A DNA stretch of 64,000 bases from Variovorax paradoxus (GTDB lineage: Bacteria > Pseudomonadota > Gammaproteobacteria > Burkholderiales > Burkholderiaceae_C). The notes below the pieces were generated by a model. The model was given only the letters and a program-made list of their open reading frames with translations. It did no database searches and was not told where the DNA came from. Position 1 is the first letter of the stretch. Each line of letters begins with the position of its first letter. The translations under genes were made by a program, and so were the position numbers. The DNA is taken from the NCBI RefSeq assembly GCF_024734665.1, contig NZ_CP102931.1, positions 2,044,001 through 2,108,000 on the forward strand. Reading direction: 5' to 3'. Shown here one piece after another: positions 8,136-17,779 of the stretch.

Positions 8136-9018
8136 GCCGGGCGTCCAGCGCCACGAGGCGCTCGCGCAGGTCGTCGGATGCGCGGGTCATCGGCGAGCGC
8201 AGCTCGTCGCGCATTTCGCCCATGTGCGCCAGTAATGCCTTCAGCGGGCCCGGGTTCGGTTCGGCGAACAGCATCTCCACCAACGGCTGCAGCGCCTGCC
8301 ATTCGGCGCGCGCCTCGCCCAGCCGGTTCTCCGACAGCAGCCGCGCCAGCCGCACGAAGCGGCGCGTCTGCACGTTTCCGCTGGCCGCGATGGCGCCCAC
8401 GCCGCCTTCGGCCATGGTGCCGAAGATCTGGTGGTCTTCGCCTGTCAGCACCTGCAGCCGGCCGTCGGCGATCACCGCGCGCGTCTTGGCCATGTCGCCG
8501 CCGCAGTCCTTGATGCCGCGAATGCGCGGATGCTCGGCCAGCGCCAGCAGCGTGTCGCGGGCGATGGTGACGCCCGTGCGGTAGGGGATGTCATAGACCA
8601 GCACCGGCACCGTGCTCGCATCGGCGATCGTGCGGAACCATTCGAGCAGGCCGGCCTGCGAGGGGCGGATGTAGTTTGGCGCGGACACCAGCAGGCCCGC
8701 CAGCGGGCGTTCCGAGAGCTTGCGCGCCCAGGCCGTGGCCTTGCCCAGGTGGTAGCCGGAAATGCCCATCACGACCGGCAGCCCGCAGGCCGTTTCCAGC
8801 ACGGTGTCGAGCACGGCCAGTTGCTCGGTTTCGTCGAGCGCGGCGGCCTCGCCCGTGGAGCCGCAGGGCACGAAGCCCGTCACGCCGTCGTCGGCGAGCC
8901 GCCGGGTCAGCGTGGCGAGGGCGGCATGGTCCACCGTGTCGTCGCGGAACGGGGTGACGAGGGCCACCCAGAAGCCGGAGAAATCAGGGATGGTGGAGCT
9001 TGGTTGTTGTTGAGGCAC
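8122..9018 (-). CDS. DapA/NanA-family lyase (dihydrodipicolinate synthase-like)
   Basis: A class I (Schiff-base) pyruvate-dependent aldolase/synthase family member, 298 residues. Conserved points: CGSTGEAAALDETE, the Tyr in VYDIPYRTG, and the Schiff-base Lys in IRGIKDCGGD. The canonical DapA GTTGES is GSTGEA and YNVPGRT is YDIPYRT here, and a second, more canonical dapA is present at 51030-51920, so this copy may act on another keto acid. Start is GTG at 9018 with GAAAGGAAA upstream. It sits between moaD and moaE on the opposite strand, which suggests later insertion. Confidence 0.85.
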   Translation of the reverse strand: MPQQQPSSTIPDFSGFWVALVTPFRDDTVDHAALATLTRRLADDGVTGFVPCGSTGEAAALDETEQLAVLDTVLETACGLPVVMGISGYHLGKATAWARKLSERPLAGLLVSAPNYIRPSQAGLLEWFRTIADASTVPVLVYDIPYRTGVTIARDTLLALAEHPRIRGIKDCGGDMAKTRAVIADGRLQVLTGEDHQIFGTMAEGGVGAIAASGNVQTRRFVRLARLLSENRLGEARAEWQALQPLVEMLFAEPNPGPLKALLAHMGEMRDELRSPMTRASDDLRERLVALDARLNRP

Positions 9019-9087
9019 GCGGGTTTCCTTTCAGGAATCGACCGATGGAAAGAACCACCGTCCGATGCGCGCACAACCCAAGAGGGG

Positions 9088-9162
9088 CCAAAGCCTTTTG
9101 CAGGTTCCGTCGCTCATCCGACGACGGAACCTCGGCTCCGGTCAGACGAGCTTTGGTTTTTT
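9088..9162 (+). terminator. Nested hairpin with T6 run between the lyase gene and moaE
   Basis: Outer stem CCAAAGC (9088-9094)/GCTTTGG (9150-9156) encloses an 11-bp perfect stem AGGTTCCGTCG (9102-9112)/CGACGGAACCT (9122-9132); six T residues follow at 9157-9162. In the plus direction this looks like an intrinsic terminator or attenuator. It could end read-through transcription from the moaD operon before the moaE promoter. On the minus strand it lies in the leader of the lyase gene. Rest of 9019-9273: nothing else except the moaE promoter. Confidence 0.5.
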
Positions 9163-9239
9163 GGCTTTGTTGCTGCCTTGGCGCGCGCGGCGGCCTTCGG
9201 GGTGCGAGGGCACCGGGAAGAGCGTGGCGGGACAAGGCA

Positions 9240-9267
9240 TTGCGACAGTCTATCGCGATGCCACAAT
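9240..9267 (+). promoter_or_regulatory. Candidate moaE promoter
   Basis: TTGCGA (9240-9245), 16-base spacer, CACAAT (9262-9267). Predicted transcription would start at or next to the moaE ATG at 9274, giving a leaderless or near-leaderless mRNA; no ribosome-binding site is seen upstream of the ATG, which agrees. Confidence 0.45.
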
Positions 9268-9273
9268 TCGGAC

Positions 9274-9834
9274 ATGAGCGTTGCGCGTGTTTCGATCCAG
9301 ACGGCCGATTTCGACCTTTCGCAGGAGGTCGCCGCGTTGCGCGACGGCGACAAACGCGTGGGCGCCGTCTGCAGCTTTGTGGGCACCGTGCGCGACAGAA
9401 ATAGTGCCCCCACGCTCGGCACTGGCGTGTCCTCGCTGCCCCCCGAGGGGGCGCTTTCGCCTTGGGGCGGCCCGGCGGCGAAAGACGACGGCGGCACCAT
9501 CACCTCGATGGAGCTGGAGCACTACCCCGGCATGACCGAAAAGGCCATCGAAGCCATGATCGACGAGGCGCACAAGCGCTTCGACATCCTCGGCGCGCGC
9601 GTGATCCATCGCGTGGGGCTGCTGCAGCCGCTGGACCAGATCATGATGGTGGCGGTGGTGTCGGCGCACCGCGGCCAGAGCTTCGAGGCCTGCGAGTTTC
9701 TGATGGACTACCTCAAGACCCAGGCGCCGTTCTGGAAGAAAGAGCAGACGCCCGAAGGCGCCCGCTGGGTCGATGCACGCGTGGCCGACGACGCGGCGCT
9801 GGCGCGCTGGGGCATCAGCGCCCCGAACGCCTGA
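9274..9834 (+). CDS. moaE: Molybdopterin synthase catalytic subunit with an in-frame insert
   Basis: Large subunit that transfers MoaD sulfur to cyclic pyranopterin monophosphate. 186 residues, about 30 longer than E. coli MoaE. Family blocks are intact: FVGTVRDRN (35-43), LEHYPGMTEKAIEAM (81-95), HRVGLLQPLDQI, SAHRGQSFEACEFLMDYLKT and the catalytic lysines in APFWKKEQTPEG. Residues about 44-72, rich in Gly, Pro and Ser, interrupt the loop where E. coli has only LGDSV. The DNA there is a palindromic repeat (see 9403-9482). Probably functional, as the active-site residues are all present and the insert falls between the strands. Confidence 0.93.
   Translation: MSVARVSIQTADFDLSQEVAALRDGDKRVGAVCSFVGTVRDRNSAPTLGTGVSSLPPEGALSPWGGPAAKDDGGTITSMELEHYPGMTEKAIEAMIDEAHKRFDILGARVIHRVGLLQPLDQIMMVAVVSAHRGQSFEACEFLMDYLKTQAPFWKKEQTPEGARWVDARVADDAALARWGISAPNA
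9403..9482. repeat. Palindromic GC-rich repeat inside moaE
   Basis: Contains hairpin CACGC (9411-9415)/GCGTG (9425-9429) and hairpin GCCCCC (9438-9443)/GGGGGC (9447-9452), then a GC-rich tail. It keeps the moaE frame open and encodes the extra residues. The layout resembles a dispersed repeat that I recall from intergenic regions of Comamonadaceae genomes; this is recollection, not a search result. No second copy is seen in this window. Confidence 0.6.
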
Positions 9835-9840
9835 AGACGC

Positions 9841-10836
9841 TCAGAGGGGCTTGAAGCCGCTCGCCTGGATGATCCGCTCCCAGGTCTGCGTATACGTGCG
9901 CACGCGGCCCGCGAACTGGCCTTGCGGCTCGTAGCCCACCGTCAGCCCCATCGTCGTGAGCTTCTGCTTCACGTCAGGCATTGCCAGCACCTTCTGCAGC
10001 GCATCGCCGTACTTGTCGATGATCGGCTGCGGCGTGCCCACCGGCGCGAAGATGCCGTAGTAGGGCAGGTCTTCCAGGTTCGAGAAGCCCAGCTCGGTGA
10101 AGGTCGGCACGTTCGGAATCACGGCCTGGCGCTTGGCGCCGATGGAGGCCACGATGCGCACCTTGCCCGCCTTGTGGTTTTCGATGAAGTCAGGCACCGA
10201 GGCGATGCCTGCGGTGATCTGGTTGCCCAGCATGTCGGCCGTCATCGGCGCGCTGCCGCGGTAGGGCGCGGGTTGCACGTCGATCTTGTACTTGTCCGAG
10301 ATCATCTTCACCAGGAACTCGGGGATCGACGCCGGCGCCGGGATGCCGATGGTTTCCTTGCCGCCTTTCTGCGTGCGGACCCACTTCACGTACTCGTCAA
10401 TGCTCTTGGCCGGCGTGCCGCCCGACACCGCCAGCACGTTGGCGAAGGTGGCGAAGCCGGCCACGGGGACGAAGTCGGTGGCGGGGTTGAAGCCCGGGTT
10501 CTTCACCACCTGCGGCAGGATCGAGATGGTGTGGTCGTGCGACAGGAACAGCGTGTGGCCGTCGGCCGGCGAAGACTTCAGCACCGTTGCAGCAATCTGC
10601 CCGCCCGCACCGGCGCGGTTCTCGACCACCACGGGCACGCCCAGCACGTCCTTGAGTTTTTCGCCCAGCGTGCGTGCAATGGCGTCGGTGCCGGCGCCGG
10701 CGGGGAAGCCCACGAGCAGGCGGATGGGGGTGCCGCTTTGCGCTTGCGCAAGGCCGGACAGGCCCATGGCGGCTAGAAAGAGGCCCACGCTGATCGCCCG
10801 GCGCACCGGTTGAACGCGCTGCATTGAAAAAACCAT
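9841..10836 (-). CDS. Bug-family tricarboxylate/carboxylate binding protein
   Basis: Periplasmic solute-binding protein of the Bug (TctC-like) family, 331 residues. A signal peptide ends at about residue 32 (GLSGLAQAQ), followed by the family start IRLLVGFPAGAGTDAIAR, VVENRAGAGGQIAA and the closing APVGTP. The ATG at 10836 is chosen because GGAG lies 9 bases upstream; a second ATG at 10824 is possible. The ligand is unknown. No TctA/TctB membrane partners are next to it. It is opposed to moaE (6-base gap) and divergent from clpB. Confidence 0.9.
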   Translation of the reverse strand: MVFSMQRVQPVRRAISVGLFLAAMGLSGLAQAQSGTPIRLLVGFPAGAGTDAIARTLGEKLKDVLGVPVVVENRAGAGGQIAATVLKSSPADGHTLFLSHDHTISILPQVVKNPGFNPATDFVPVAGFATFANVLAVSGGTPAKSIDEYVKWVRTQKGGKETIGIPAPASIPEFLVKMISDKYKIDVQPAPYRGSAPMTADMLGNQITAGIASVPDFIENHKAGKVRIVASIGAKRQAVIPNVPTFTELGFSNLEDLPYYGIFAPVGTPQPIIDKYGDALQKVLAMPDVKQKLTTMGLTVGYEPQGQFAGRVRTYTQTWERIIQASGFKPL

Positions 10837-10929
10837 GATCGACTCCATTCGAGAGAGAGAAATGCCTACGGGCAGGGGAAACGGATCTTGTGCAATAGCC
10901 GTGCCCACGGCACCGGCGTGGCCGGCAGC

Positions 10930-10957
10930 CTTGAATCGTGCCCGAACAGCCCTATTT
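10930..10957 (+). promoter_or_regulatory. Heat-shock (sigma-32) promoter of clpB
   Basis: CTTGAA (10930-10935), 14-base spacer, CCCTATTT (10950-10957). This fits the sigma-32 consensus CTTGAA-N13-17-CCCCATNT with one main mismatch. It lies 19 bases before the clpB ATG, so the mRNA would have a short leader. The gene it serves is a classical heat-shock gene. Confidence 0.7.
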
Positions 10958-10976
10958 TGGATGCAGGAATACCACC

Positions 10977-13598
<2,622 letters not shown>

Positions 13599-13604
13599 AG
13601 TTGG

Positions 13605-13937
13605 ATGATGAACTTCATTTTTCGCGTCATTCTTCTGCTCCTGGGGCTGGTTTTCGCGGCCAGCCTGGCTGTGGCGGTCATGCTGCTGGCGGCTGTGTGG
13701 GGTGTGCGCTACGCCTGGGGGCGTCTCACGGGCAAGCCCGTGACGCCTTGGGTCATGCGCTTCAATCCGCGCTCGGGCTTCGATAAATTTCGTAATGCGG
13801 CACAGCCGGCCGAGCCGACCGCCGCCGACGTGGCCAATGCGCGGGCACGCGGCGAATCGGTGGAGCGCCCGGTGCGCATTCGCGGCAGCGCCAGCGACGT
13901 GACCGACGTGTCGCCGAAGTCGGTCTCGCGCGGCTAA
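13605..13937 (+). CDS. Small membrane protein of unknown function
   Basis: 110 residues. A long hydrophobic segment (residues 5-35) is followed by a basic, probably cytoplasmic tail (TGKPVTPWVMRFNPRSGFDKFR). I do not recognise a family. Two adjacent ATG codons (13605, 13608) are both possible starts. It follows clpB by 6 bases and is likely co-transcribed with it, which might place it under heat-shock control, but no function can be assigned. Confidence 0.7.
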   Translation: MMNFIFRVILLLLGLVFAASLAVAVMLLAAVWGVRYAWGRLTGKPVTPWVMRFNPRSGFDKFRNAAQPAEPTAADVANARARGESVERPVRIRGSASDVTDVSPKSVSRG

Positions 13938-13952
13938 GCCGCCGCTATTTCA

Positions 13953-13973
13953 GGCGCGACAACCCGTCGCGCC
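13953..13973. terminator. Hairpin after the clpB transcription unit
   Basis: GGCGCGAC (13953-13960)/GTCGCGCC (13966-13973), 8-bp perfect stem with loop AACCC. There is no T-run, so it may be a weak or Rho-assisted terminator. The rest of the 109-base gap carries the AGGAGAG ribosome-binding site of the thiolase gene. Confidence 0.35.
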
Positions 13974-14046
13974 GTTCGCCGTCAGAATCGTCCTCCCGCA
14001 GCCGCCGCTGAATGCGGCCTTCGCTTTCATTCAGGAGAGACATTCA

Positions 14047-15231
14047 ATGACCTCGCGAGACATCTTCGTGGTCGGCGCCGCCCGCACCGCCATCGGCACC
14101 TTCGGCGGCGCGCTGAAGGACGTGCCCAACACCCAACTTGCCACCACCGCCGTCAAGGCCGCCATCGAGCGCAGCGGCGTCGCGGCCGATGCCATCGGCC
14201 ACGTGGTGATGGGCAACGTGATTCCCACCGACGTGAAGGACGCGTATCTCAGTCGCGTGGCGGCCATCGACGCGGGCTGCCCCATCGAGACGCCGGCCTT
14301 CAACGTCAATCGCCTCTGCGGCTCAGGCCTGCAGGCCATCGTGTCGGCAGCGCAGGCCATTGCGCTGGGCGACTGCGACATCGCCATCGGCGGCGGATCG
14401 GAGTCGATGAGCCGCGGCCCGTATTTCGACACCTCGGCGCGCTACGGCGCGCGCATGGGAGACGCGGTGCTCGTCGACTACATGCTGGGCATCCTGCACG
14501 ACCCGTGGGAGAAGATCCACATGGGCATCACCGCGGAGAACGTGGCTGCGCGCTATGGCATCACGCGCGAGCAGATGGACGAACTGGCCGTGAGCAGTCA
14601 GCAGCGCGCGGCAGCCGCCATCGAGGCGGGCCGCTTCAAGGAGCAGATCGTTCCGGTCGAAGTGAAGACGCGCAAGGGCGTCGTGCTGTTCGACACCGAT
14701 GAGCACGTGCGCGCCGACACCACCGTCGACGCGCTCTCGAAGATGAAGCCTGCGTTCAAGAAGGACGGCCTCGTCACTGCCGGCAACGCCTCGGGCATCA
14801 ACGACGGCGCTGCCGCCGTGGTGCTGGCAAGCGGCGAAAGCGTCAAGGCGCGGGGCCTGAAGCCGCTGGCGCGCCTTGTCGGCTACGCGCACGCCGGTGT
14901 CGAGCCCGCATACATGGGCATCGGCCCCGTGCCAGCCACGCGCAAGGTGCTGGAGCGCACCGGCGTGAAGGTGAGCGACTTCGACGTGATCGAGTCGAAC
15001 GAAGCCTTCGCGGCGCAGGCCTGTGCGGTCATCAAGGAGCTGGGCTTCGACCCGGCCAAGGTGAACCCGAACGGCTCTGGCATTTCGCTGGGCCATCCGG
15101 TGGGCGCGACCGGCGCGATCATCACGACGAAGGCGATCGCCGAATTGCACCGCACGGGTGGCCGCTACGCATTGGTCACGATGTGCATCGGCGGCGGGCA
15201 GGGCATTGCCGCCGTCTTCGAAAGAGTCTGA
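14047..15231 (+). CDS. Acetyl-CoA acyltransferase (beta-ketothiolase, BktB-like)
   Basis: Thiolase II family, 394 residues, condensing or cleaving acyl-CoA with acetyl-CoA. The nucleophilic Cys is in [10 protein letters not shown] (about residue 90), the His in GHPVGATG, and the second Cys in MCIGGGQG, so the active site is complete. The overall sequence resembles BktB/PhaA-type beta-ketothiolases of polyhydroxyalkanoate or amino-acid degradation. RBS AGGAGAG lies 9 bases before the ATG. arfB follows after 4 bases. No phaB/phaC lies nearby, so the pathway is open. Confidence 0.93.
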   Translation: MTSRDIFVVGAARTAIGTFGGALKDVPNTQLATTAVKAAIERSGVAADAIGHVVMGNVIPTDVKDAYLSRVAAIDAGCPIETPAFNVNRLCGSGLQAIVSAAQAIALGDCDIAIGGGSESMSRGPYFDTSARYGARMGDAVLVDYMLGILHDPWEKIHMGITAENVAARYGITREQMDELAVSSQQRAAAAIEAGRFKEQIVPVEVKTRKGVVLFDTDEHVRADTTVDALSKMKPAFKKDGLVTAGNASGINDGAAAVVLASGESVKARGLKPLARLVGYAHAGVEPAYMGIGPVPATRKVLERTGVKVSDFDVIESNEAFAAQACAVIKELGFDPAKVNPNGSGISLGHPVGATGAIITTKAIAELHRTGGRYALVTMCIGGGQGIAAVFERV

Positions 15232-15235
15232 GCAC

Positions 15236-15643
15236 ATGCTCCGCCCACCCATCCTGATCGATCCCGACGAGGTCGACTTCAGCGCCATCCGGGCGCAGGG
15301 TGCGGGCGGGCAGAACGTCAACAAGGTGTCGAGCGCGGTGCACCTGCGCTACGACATCCACGCCAGCTCGCTGCCGGCCGACGTGAAGGAGCGGCTGCTC
15401 GCGCTGCGCGACAGCCGCATCACGCAGGAAGGCGTGTTCGTGCTCAAGGCGCAGCAGCACCGCACGCAGGAGATGAACCGTGCCGACGCGCTCGCGCGCC
15501 TGCAGGCGGTGATCGACAGCGTGGCCACGCCGCCGCGCGTGCGGCGCGCCACCAAGCCGACCTACGGCTCGAAGCAGCGCCGGCTCGAAGGCAAGAGCCA
15601 GCGCGCGCAGATCAAGAACCTGCGCGGGCCGGTGCGGGACTGA
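15236..15643 (+). CDS. arfB: Alternative ribosome-rescue factor B (peptidyl-tRNA hydrolase)
   Basis: Releases nascent chains from ribosomes stalled without a stop codon. 135 residues, as usual for ArfB/YaeJ: an N-terminal release-factor-like domain with the catalytic GGQ (RAQGAGGQNVNKVSSAVHLR, near residue 26) and a basic C-terminal tail (KQRRLEGKSQRAQIKNLRG) that enters the mRNA channel. It follows the thiolase gene by 4 bases. Its last 32 bases overlap the opposed membrane-protein gene. Confidence 0.95.
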   Translation: MLRPPILIDPDEVDFSAIRAQGAGGQNVNKVSSAVHLRYDIHASSLPADVKERLLALRDSRITQEGVFVLKAQQHRTQEMNRADALARLQAVIDSVATPPRVRRATKPTYGSKQRRLEGKSQRAQIKNLRGPVRD

Positions 15644-16145
15644 GCGCGCCAACGCCGCCGCGCAGCCGGCGGATCTGCAGGCCGACGCCGATCAGGTACA
15701 GCACGAACAGCACGCCGGTGATCGCCTTGAGCTCCGGCGCGTCGGCGTTCGGCAGCAGCGGGGCGCCGAGCGGCAGGCGCGTGAGCGTTTCGGTGAAGGC
15801 CGGAATCCAGTGGAACAGGAAGCTGGCCGAAAACGCGATGGCCTCGACATAGCGTGCCGACTTGCCGAAGAGCATGCCTCGGCCCGCGAGCGTGCCCACG
15901 GCCAGCGCCAGCAGCGTGATGATGCCCAGCACATGCGGCTTGCCGAAGCCGCCGTGCTGGAAGATGCCGAAGCCCGTGAGGCAAGTGAGCACCGTGGTCC
16001 ACACGAAGACTTGGCCGAGCCCGGTGCGCATCGTGATCTCTTTGTAGCGGAACAGGGCCAGCAGGCCCGCGGCGACGGCGATCAGGCTGATCGCGGTATG
16101 AACTGTGCCCAGGGACGTGAGTCCCAGCCATCCTGTCGGTGCCAT
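15612..16145 (-). CDS. Four-helix membrane protein of unknown function
   Basis: 177 residues starting MAPTGWLGLTSLG. Four hydrophobic segments: about 10-30, 48-65, 70-92 and 140-158. His residues flank the helices (FGIFQHGGFGKPHVLG, FLFHWIPAF), as in some small cytochrome- or quinone-linked membrane proteins, but I see no firm family motif. A start 30 bases upstream is possible. The 3' end overlaps arfB by 32 bases on the opposite strand; no earlier in-frame stop exists, so the overlap is real. Confidence 0.7.
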   Translation of the reverse strand: MAPTGWLGLTSLGTVHTAISLIAVAAGLLALFRYKEITMRTGLGQVFVWTTVLTCLTGFGIFQHGGFGKPHVLGIITLLALAVGTLAGRGMLFGKSARYVEAIAFSASFLFHWIPAFTETLTRLPLGAPLLPNADAPELKAITGVLFVLYLIGVGLQIRRLRGGVGALSPAPARAGS

Positions 16146-16273
16146 GCGGATCCCCTCGTTATCGTGGTGCGGCATTCTGGCGCGTTACATCAAATTTGTG
16201 GAATCTGGGATGAAATGAGTGCAAAAGGCCCTGCTTTACGGGCCTGAAACATCTCCCAAGCACAATCGTGGTC

Positions 16274-16855
16274 ATGAGAAGGCTCTTTTCGCGCGCCGTG
16301 CTGGCCGCGCTCCTGCTGGTGCCGGCCGCGGCGCTCCTGACCGGCTGCGGTCCGGGAGTGGCGGCGCAGCAGACCGCGAGCGCCGCCCCGGCCCCCGAGC
16401 TCAAGTGGGAAGAGCTTGTTCCCAAGAGCTGGGACCCGACCAAGCGCTACCGCAACATCAGCCTCGAGGCGCTGCGCGACAACGACCCGCGCGCGATCCA
16501 GATGCTCGACGAGATGCGCGCCGTCTGGGATAACGCGCCGGTCAACGTGGCGCTGGACGACAAGCCGGCCAAGCTGGCGGGCTTCGTCGTGCCACTCGAC
16601 AGCACGCAGGACGGCATCCGCGAATTCCTGCTGGTGCCGTATTTCGGCGCCTGCATCCACACCCCGCCGCCGCCCGCCAACCAGATCGTGCACGTGATCG
16701 CGGCTACCACCGTGAAGGGCCTGCACGCGATGGACACGGTGTACGTCAGCGGCACGTTGAAAGCGGCGCGCTATTCGTCGGTGGACATGGGCGTGAGCGG
16801 CTACGAGATCAAGTCGGCCGCGGTCGAGCGCTTCGTGGCCAAGCAGCCGCAGTAA
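16274..16855 (+). CDS. DUF3299 lipoprotein
   Basis: 193 residues with a signal peptide and lipobox LLTGC near residue 19, so probably anchored in a membrane facing the periplasm. The rest (ELKWEELVPKSW, LAGFVVPLD, FLLVPYFGACIHTPPPPANQI, MGVSGYEI) matches the DUF3299 family, whose members often accompany metal or ABC export systems; no such partner is adjacent here. I chose the ATG at 16274; a GTG two codons earlier is possible. A small 6-bp hairpin (16226-16245) lies upstream. Confidence 0.85.
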   Translation: MRRLFSRAVLAALLLVPAAALLTGCGPGVAAQQTASAAPAPELKWEELVPKSWDPTKRYRNISLEALRDNDPRAIQMLDEMRAVWDNAPVNVALDDKPAKLAGFVVPLDSTQDGIREFLLVPYFGACIHTPPPPANQIVHVIAATTVKGLHAMDTVYVSGTLKAARYSSVDMGVSGYEIKSAAVERFVAKQPQ

Positions 16856-16881
16856 GCCGCGGTAATCGCCGGCCGCGCAGC

Positions 16882-17766
16882 TCAAGCCATGCGCTGCGAC
16901 AGGAAGTCCAGGAACGACGTGATGCGCGCCGTCAGCTGCGTGTTGCGGTAGTACACCGCGTTGACCGGCTGGCGCACGTCCGCCGTTTCTTTCGCCAGCA
17001 CCTGCACCAGCGCGCCGCTCGCGCGGTCGGCACCCGTCATGAAATCAGACAGGCAGACGATGCCTACGCCGGCCAGCGCCAACTGGCGCAGCGTTTCGCC
17101 GCTCGACGCCATCAGCGTTGGCGCGATGTTCCATTCGTCGCCATGCACGCCGCGCAGGGGCCAGCGGTTCAGCGACTCGGGCTGGGTGAAGCCCAGCAGC
17201 GCGTGCTCGGCCAGGTCGGCCACCTTGCGCGGCTTGCCGTGCGCTTCGAGGTAAGCCGGGCTCGCGAGCACGCGCAGCCGGTGCGTACCCAGTGGCCGCG
17301 CATGCAGCGTGGAATCGCGCAGCGGCCCGATGCGGATCGCGATGTCGGTGCGGCGCTCCAGCAGGTCGATGGGCAGGTCGTCGGTGTCGAGTTCGAGGCT
17401 GATCTGCGGATAGAGCCTTCGAAACTCCGGCACCAGCGGCACGATGGCATGCAGCATGAAGGGCGAGGCCGCGTTCACGCGCAGGCGCCCGGCGGGCTGC
17501 TGGCGGCGCGCGGCCATCTGCTCTTCGGCGTCGTCGATGGCATCGAGGATGGCGCGCGTGCGTTGCAGAAAGGCCGCGCCTTCTTCCGTGAGCTCGAGCC
17601 GCCGCGTGGTGCGTCGAAGCAGCGTGGTGTCGAGCTTCTGTTCGAGCCGGCTCAGGGCGCGGCTGATGCCCGAGACCGTTTGCGCCAGTTGCTCGGACGC
17701 AGCCGTGATCGAGCCCGTGTCCACCACCGTACGGAACGCGACCAGTTCTTCGATGGTGGTCTTCAT
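16882..17766 (-). CDS. LysR-family transcriptional regulator
   Basis: 294 residues. An N-terminal winged helix-turn-helix (AFRTVVDTGSITAASEQLAQTVSGISRALSRLE, residues 9-43) is followed by a LysR effector domain (GRLRVNAASPFML onward). It lies 13 bases downstream of the SulP transporter gene on the same strand, so it is probably co-transcribed and may control that operon. The effector is unknown. A GTG two codons upstream is an alternative start. Confidence 0.92.
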   Translation of the reverse strand: MKTTIEELVAFRTVVDTGSITAASEQLAQTVSGISRALSRLEQKLDTTLLRRTTRRLELTEEGAAFLQRTRAILDAIDDAEEQMAARRQQPAGRLRVNAASPFMLHAIVPLVPEFRRLYPQISLELDTDDLPIDLLERRTDIAIRIGPLRDSTLHARPLGTHRLRVLASPAYLEAHGKPRKVADLAEHALLGFTQPESLNRWPLRGVHGDEWNIAPTLMASSGETLRQLALAGVGIVCLSDFMTGADRASGALVQVLAKETADVRQPVNAVYYRNTQLTARITSFLDFLSQRMA

Positions 17767-17779
17767 GGGCACTGGCGGG

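Noticed and set aside
9019..9273. Molybdenum-cofactor riboswitch upstream of moaE
   Set aside because: The hairpins do not match what I know of the Moco RNA motif, and the likely moaE promoter lies downstream of them.
9403..9482. Frameshift or pseudogene reading of moaE
   Set aside because: The insert keeps the frame and all downstream MoaE motifs are intact.
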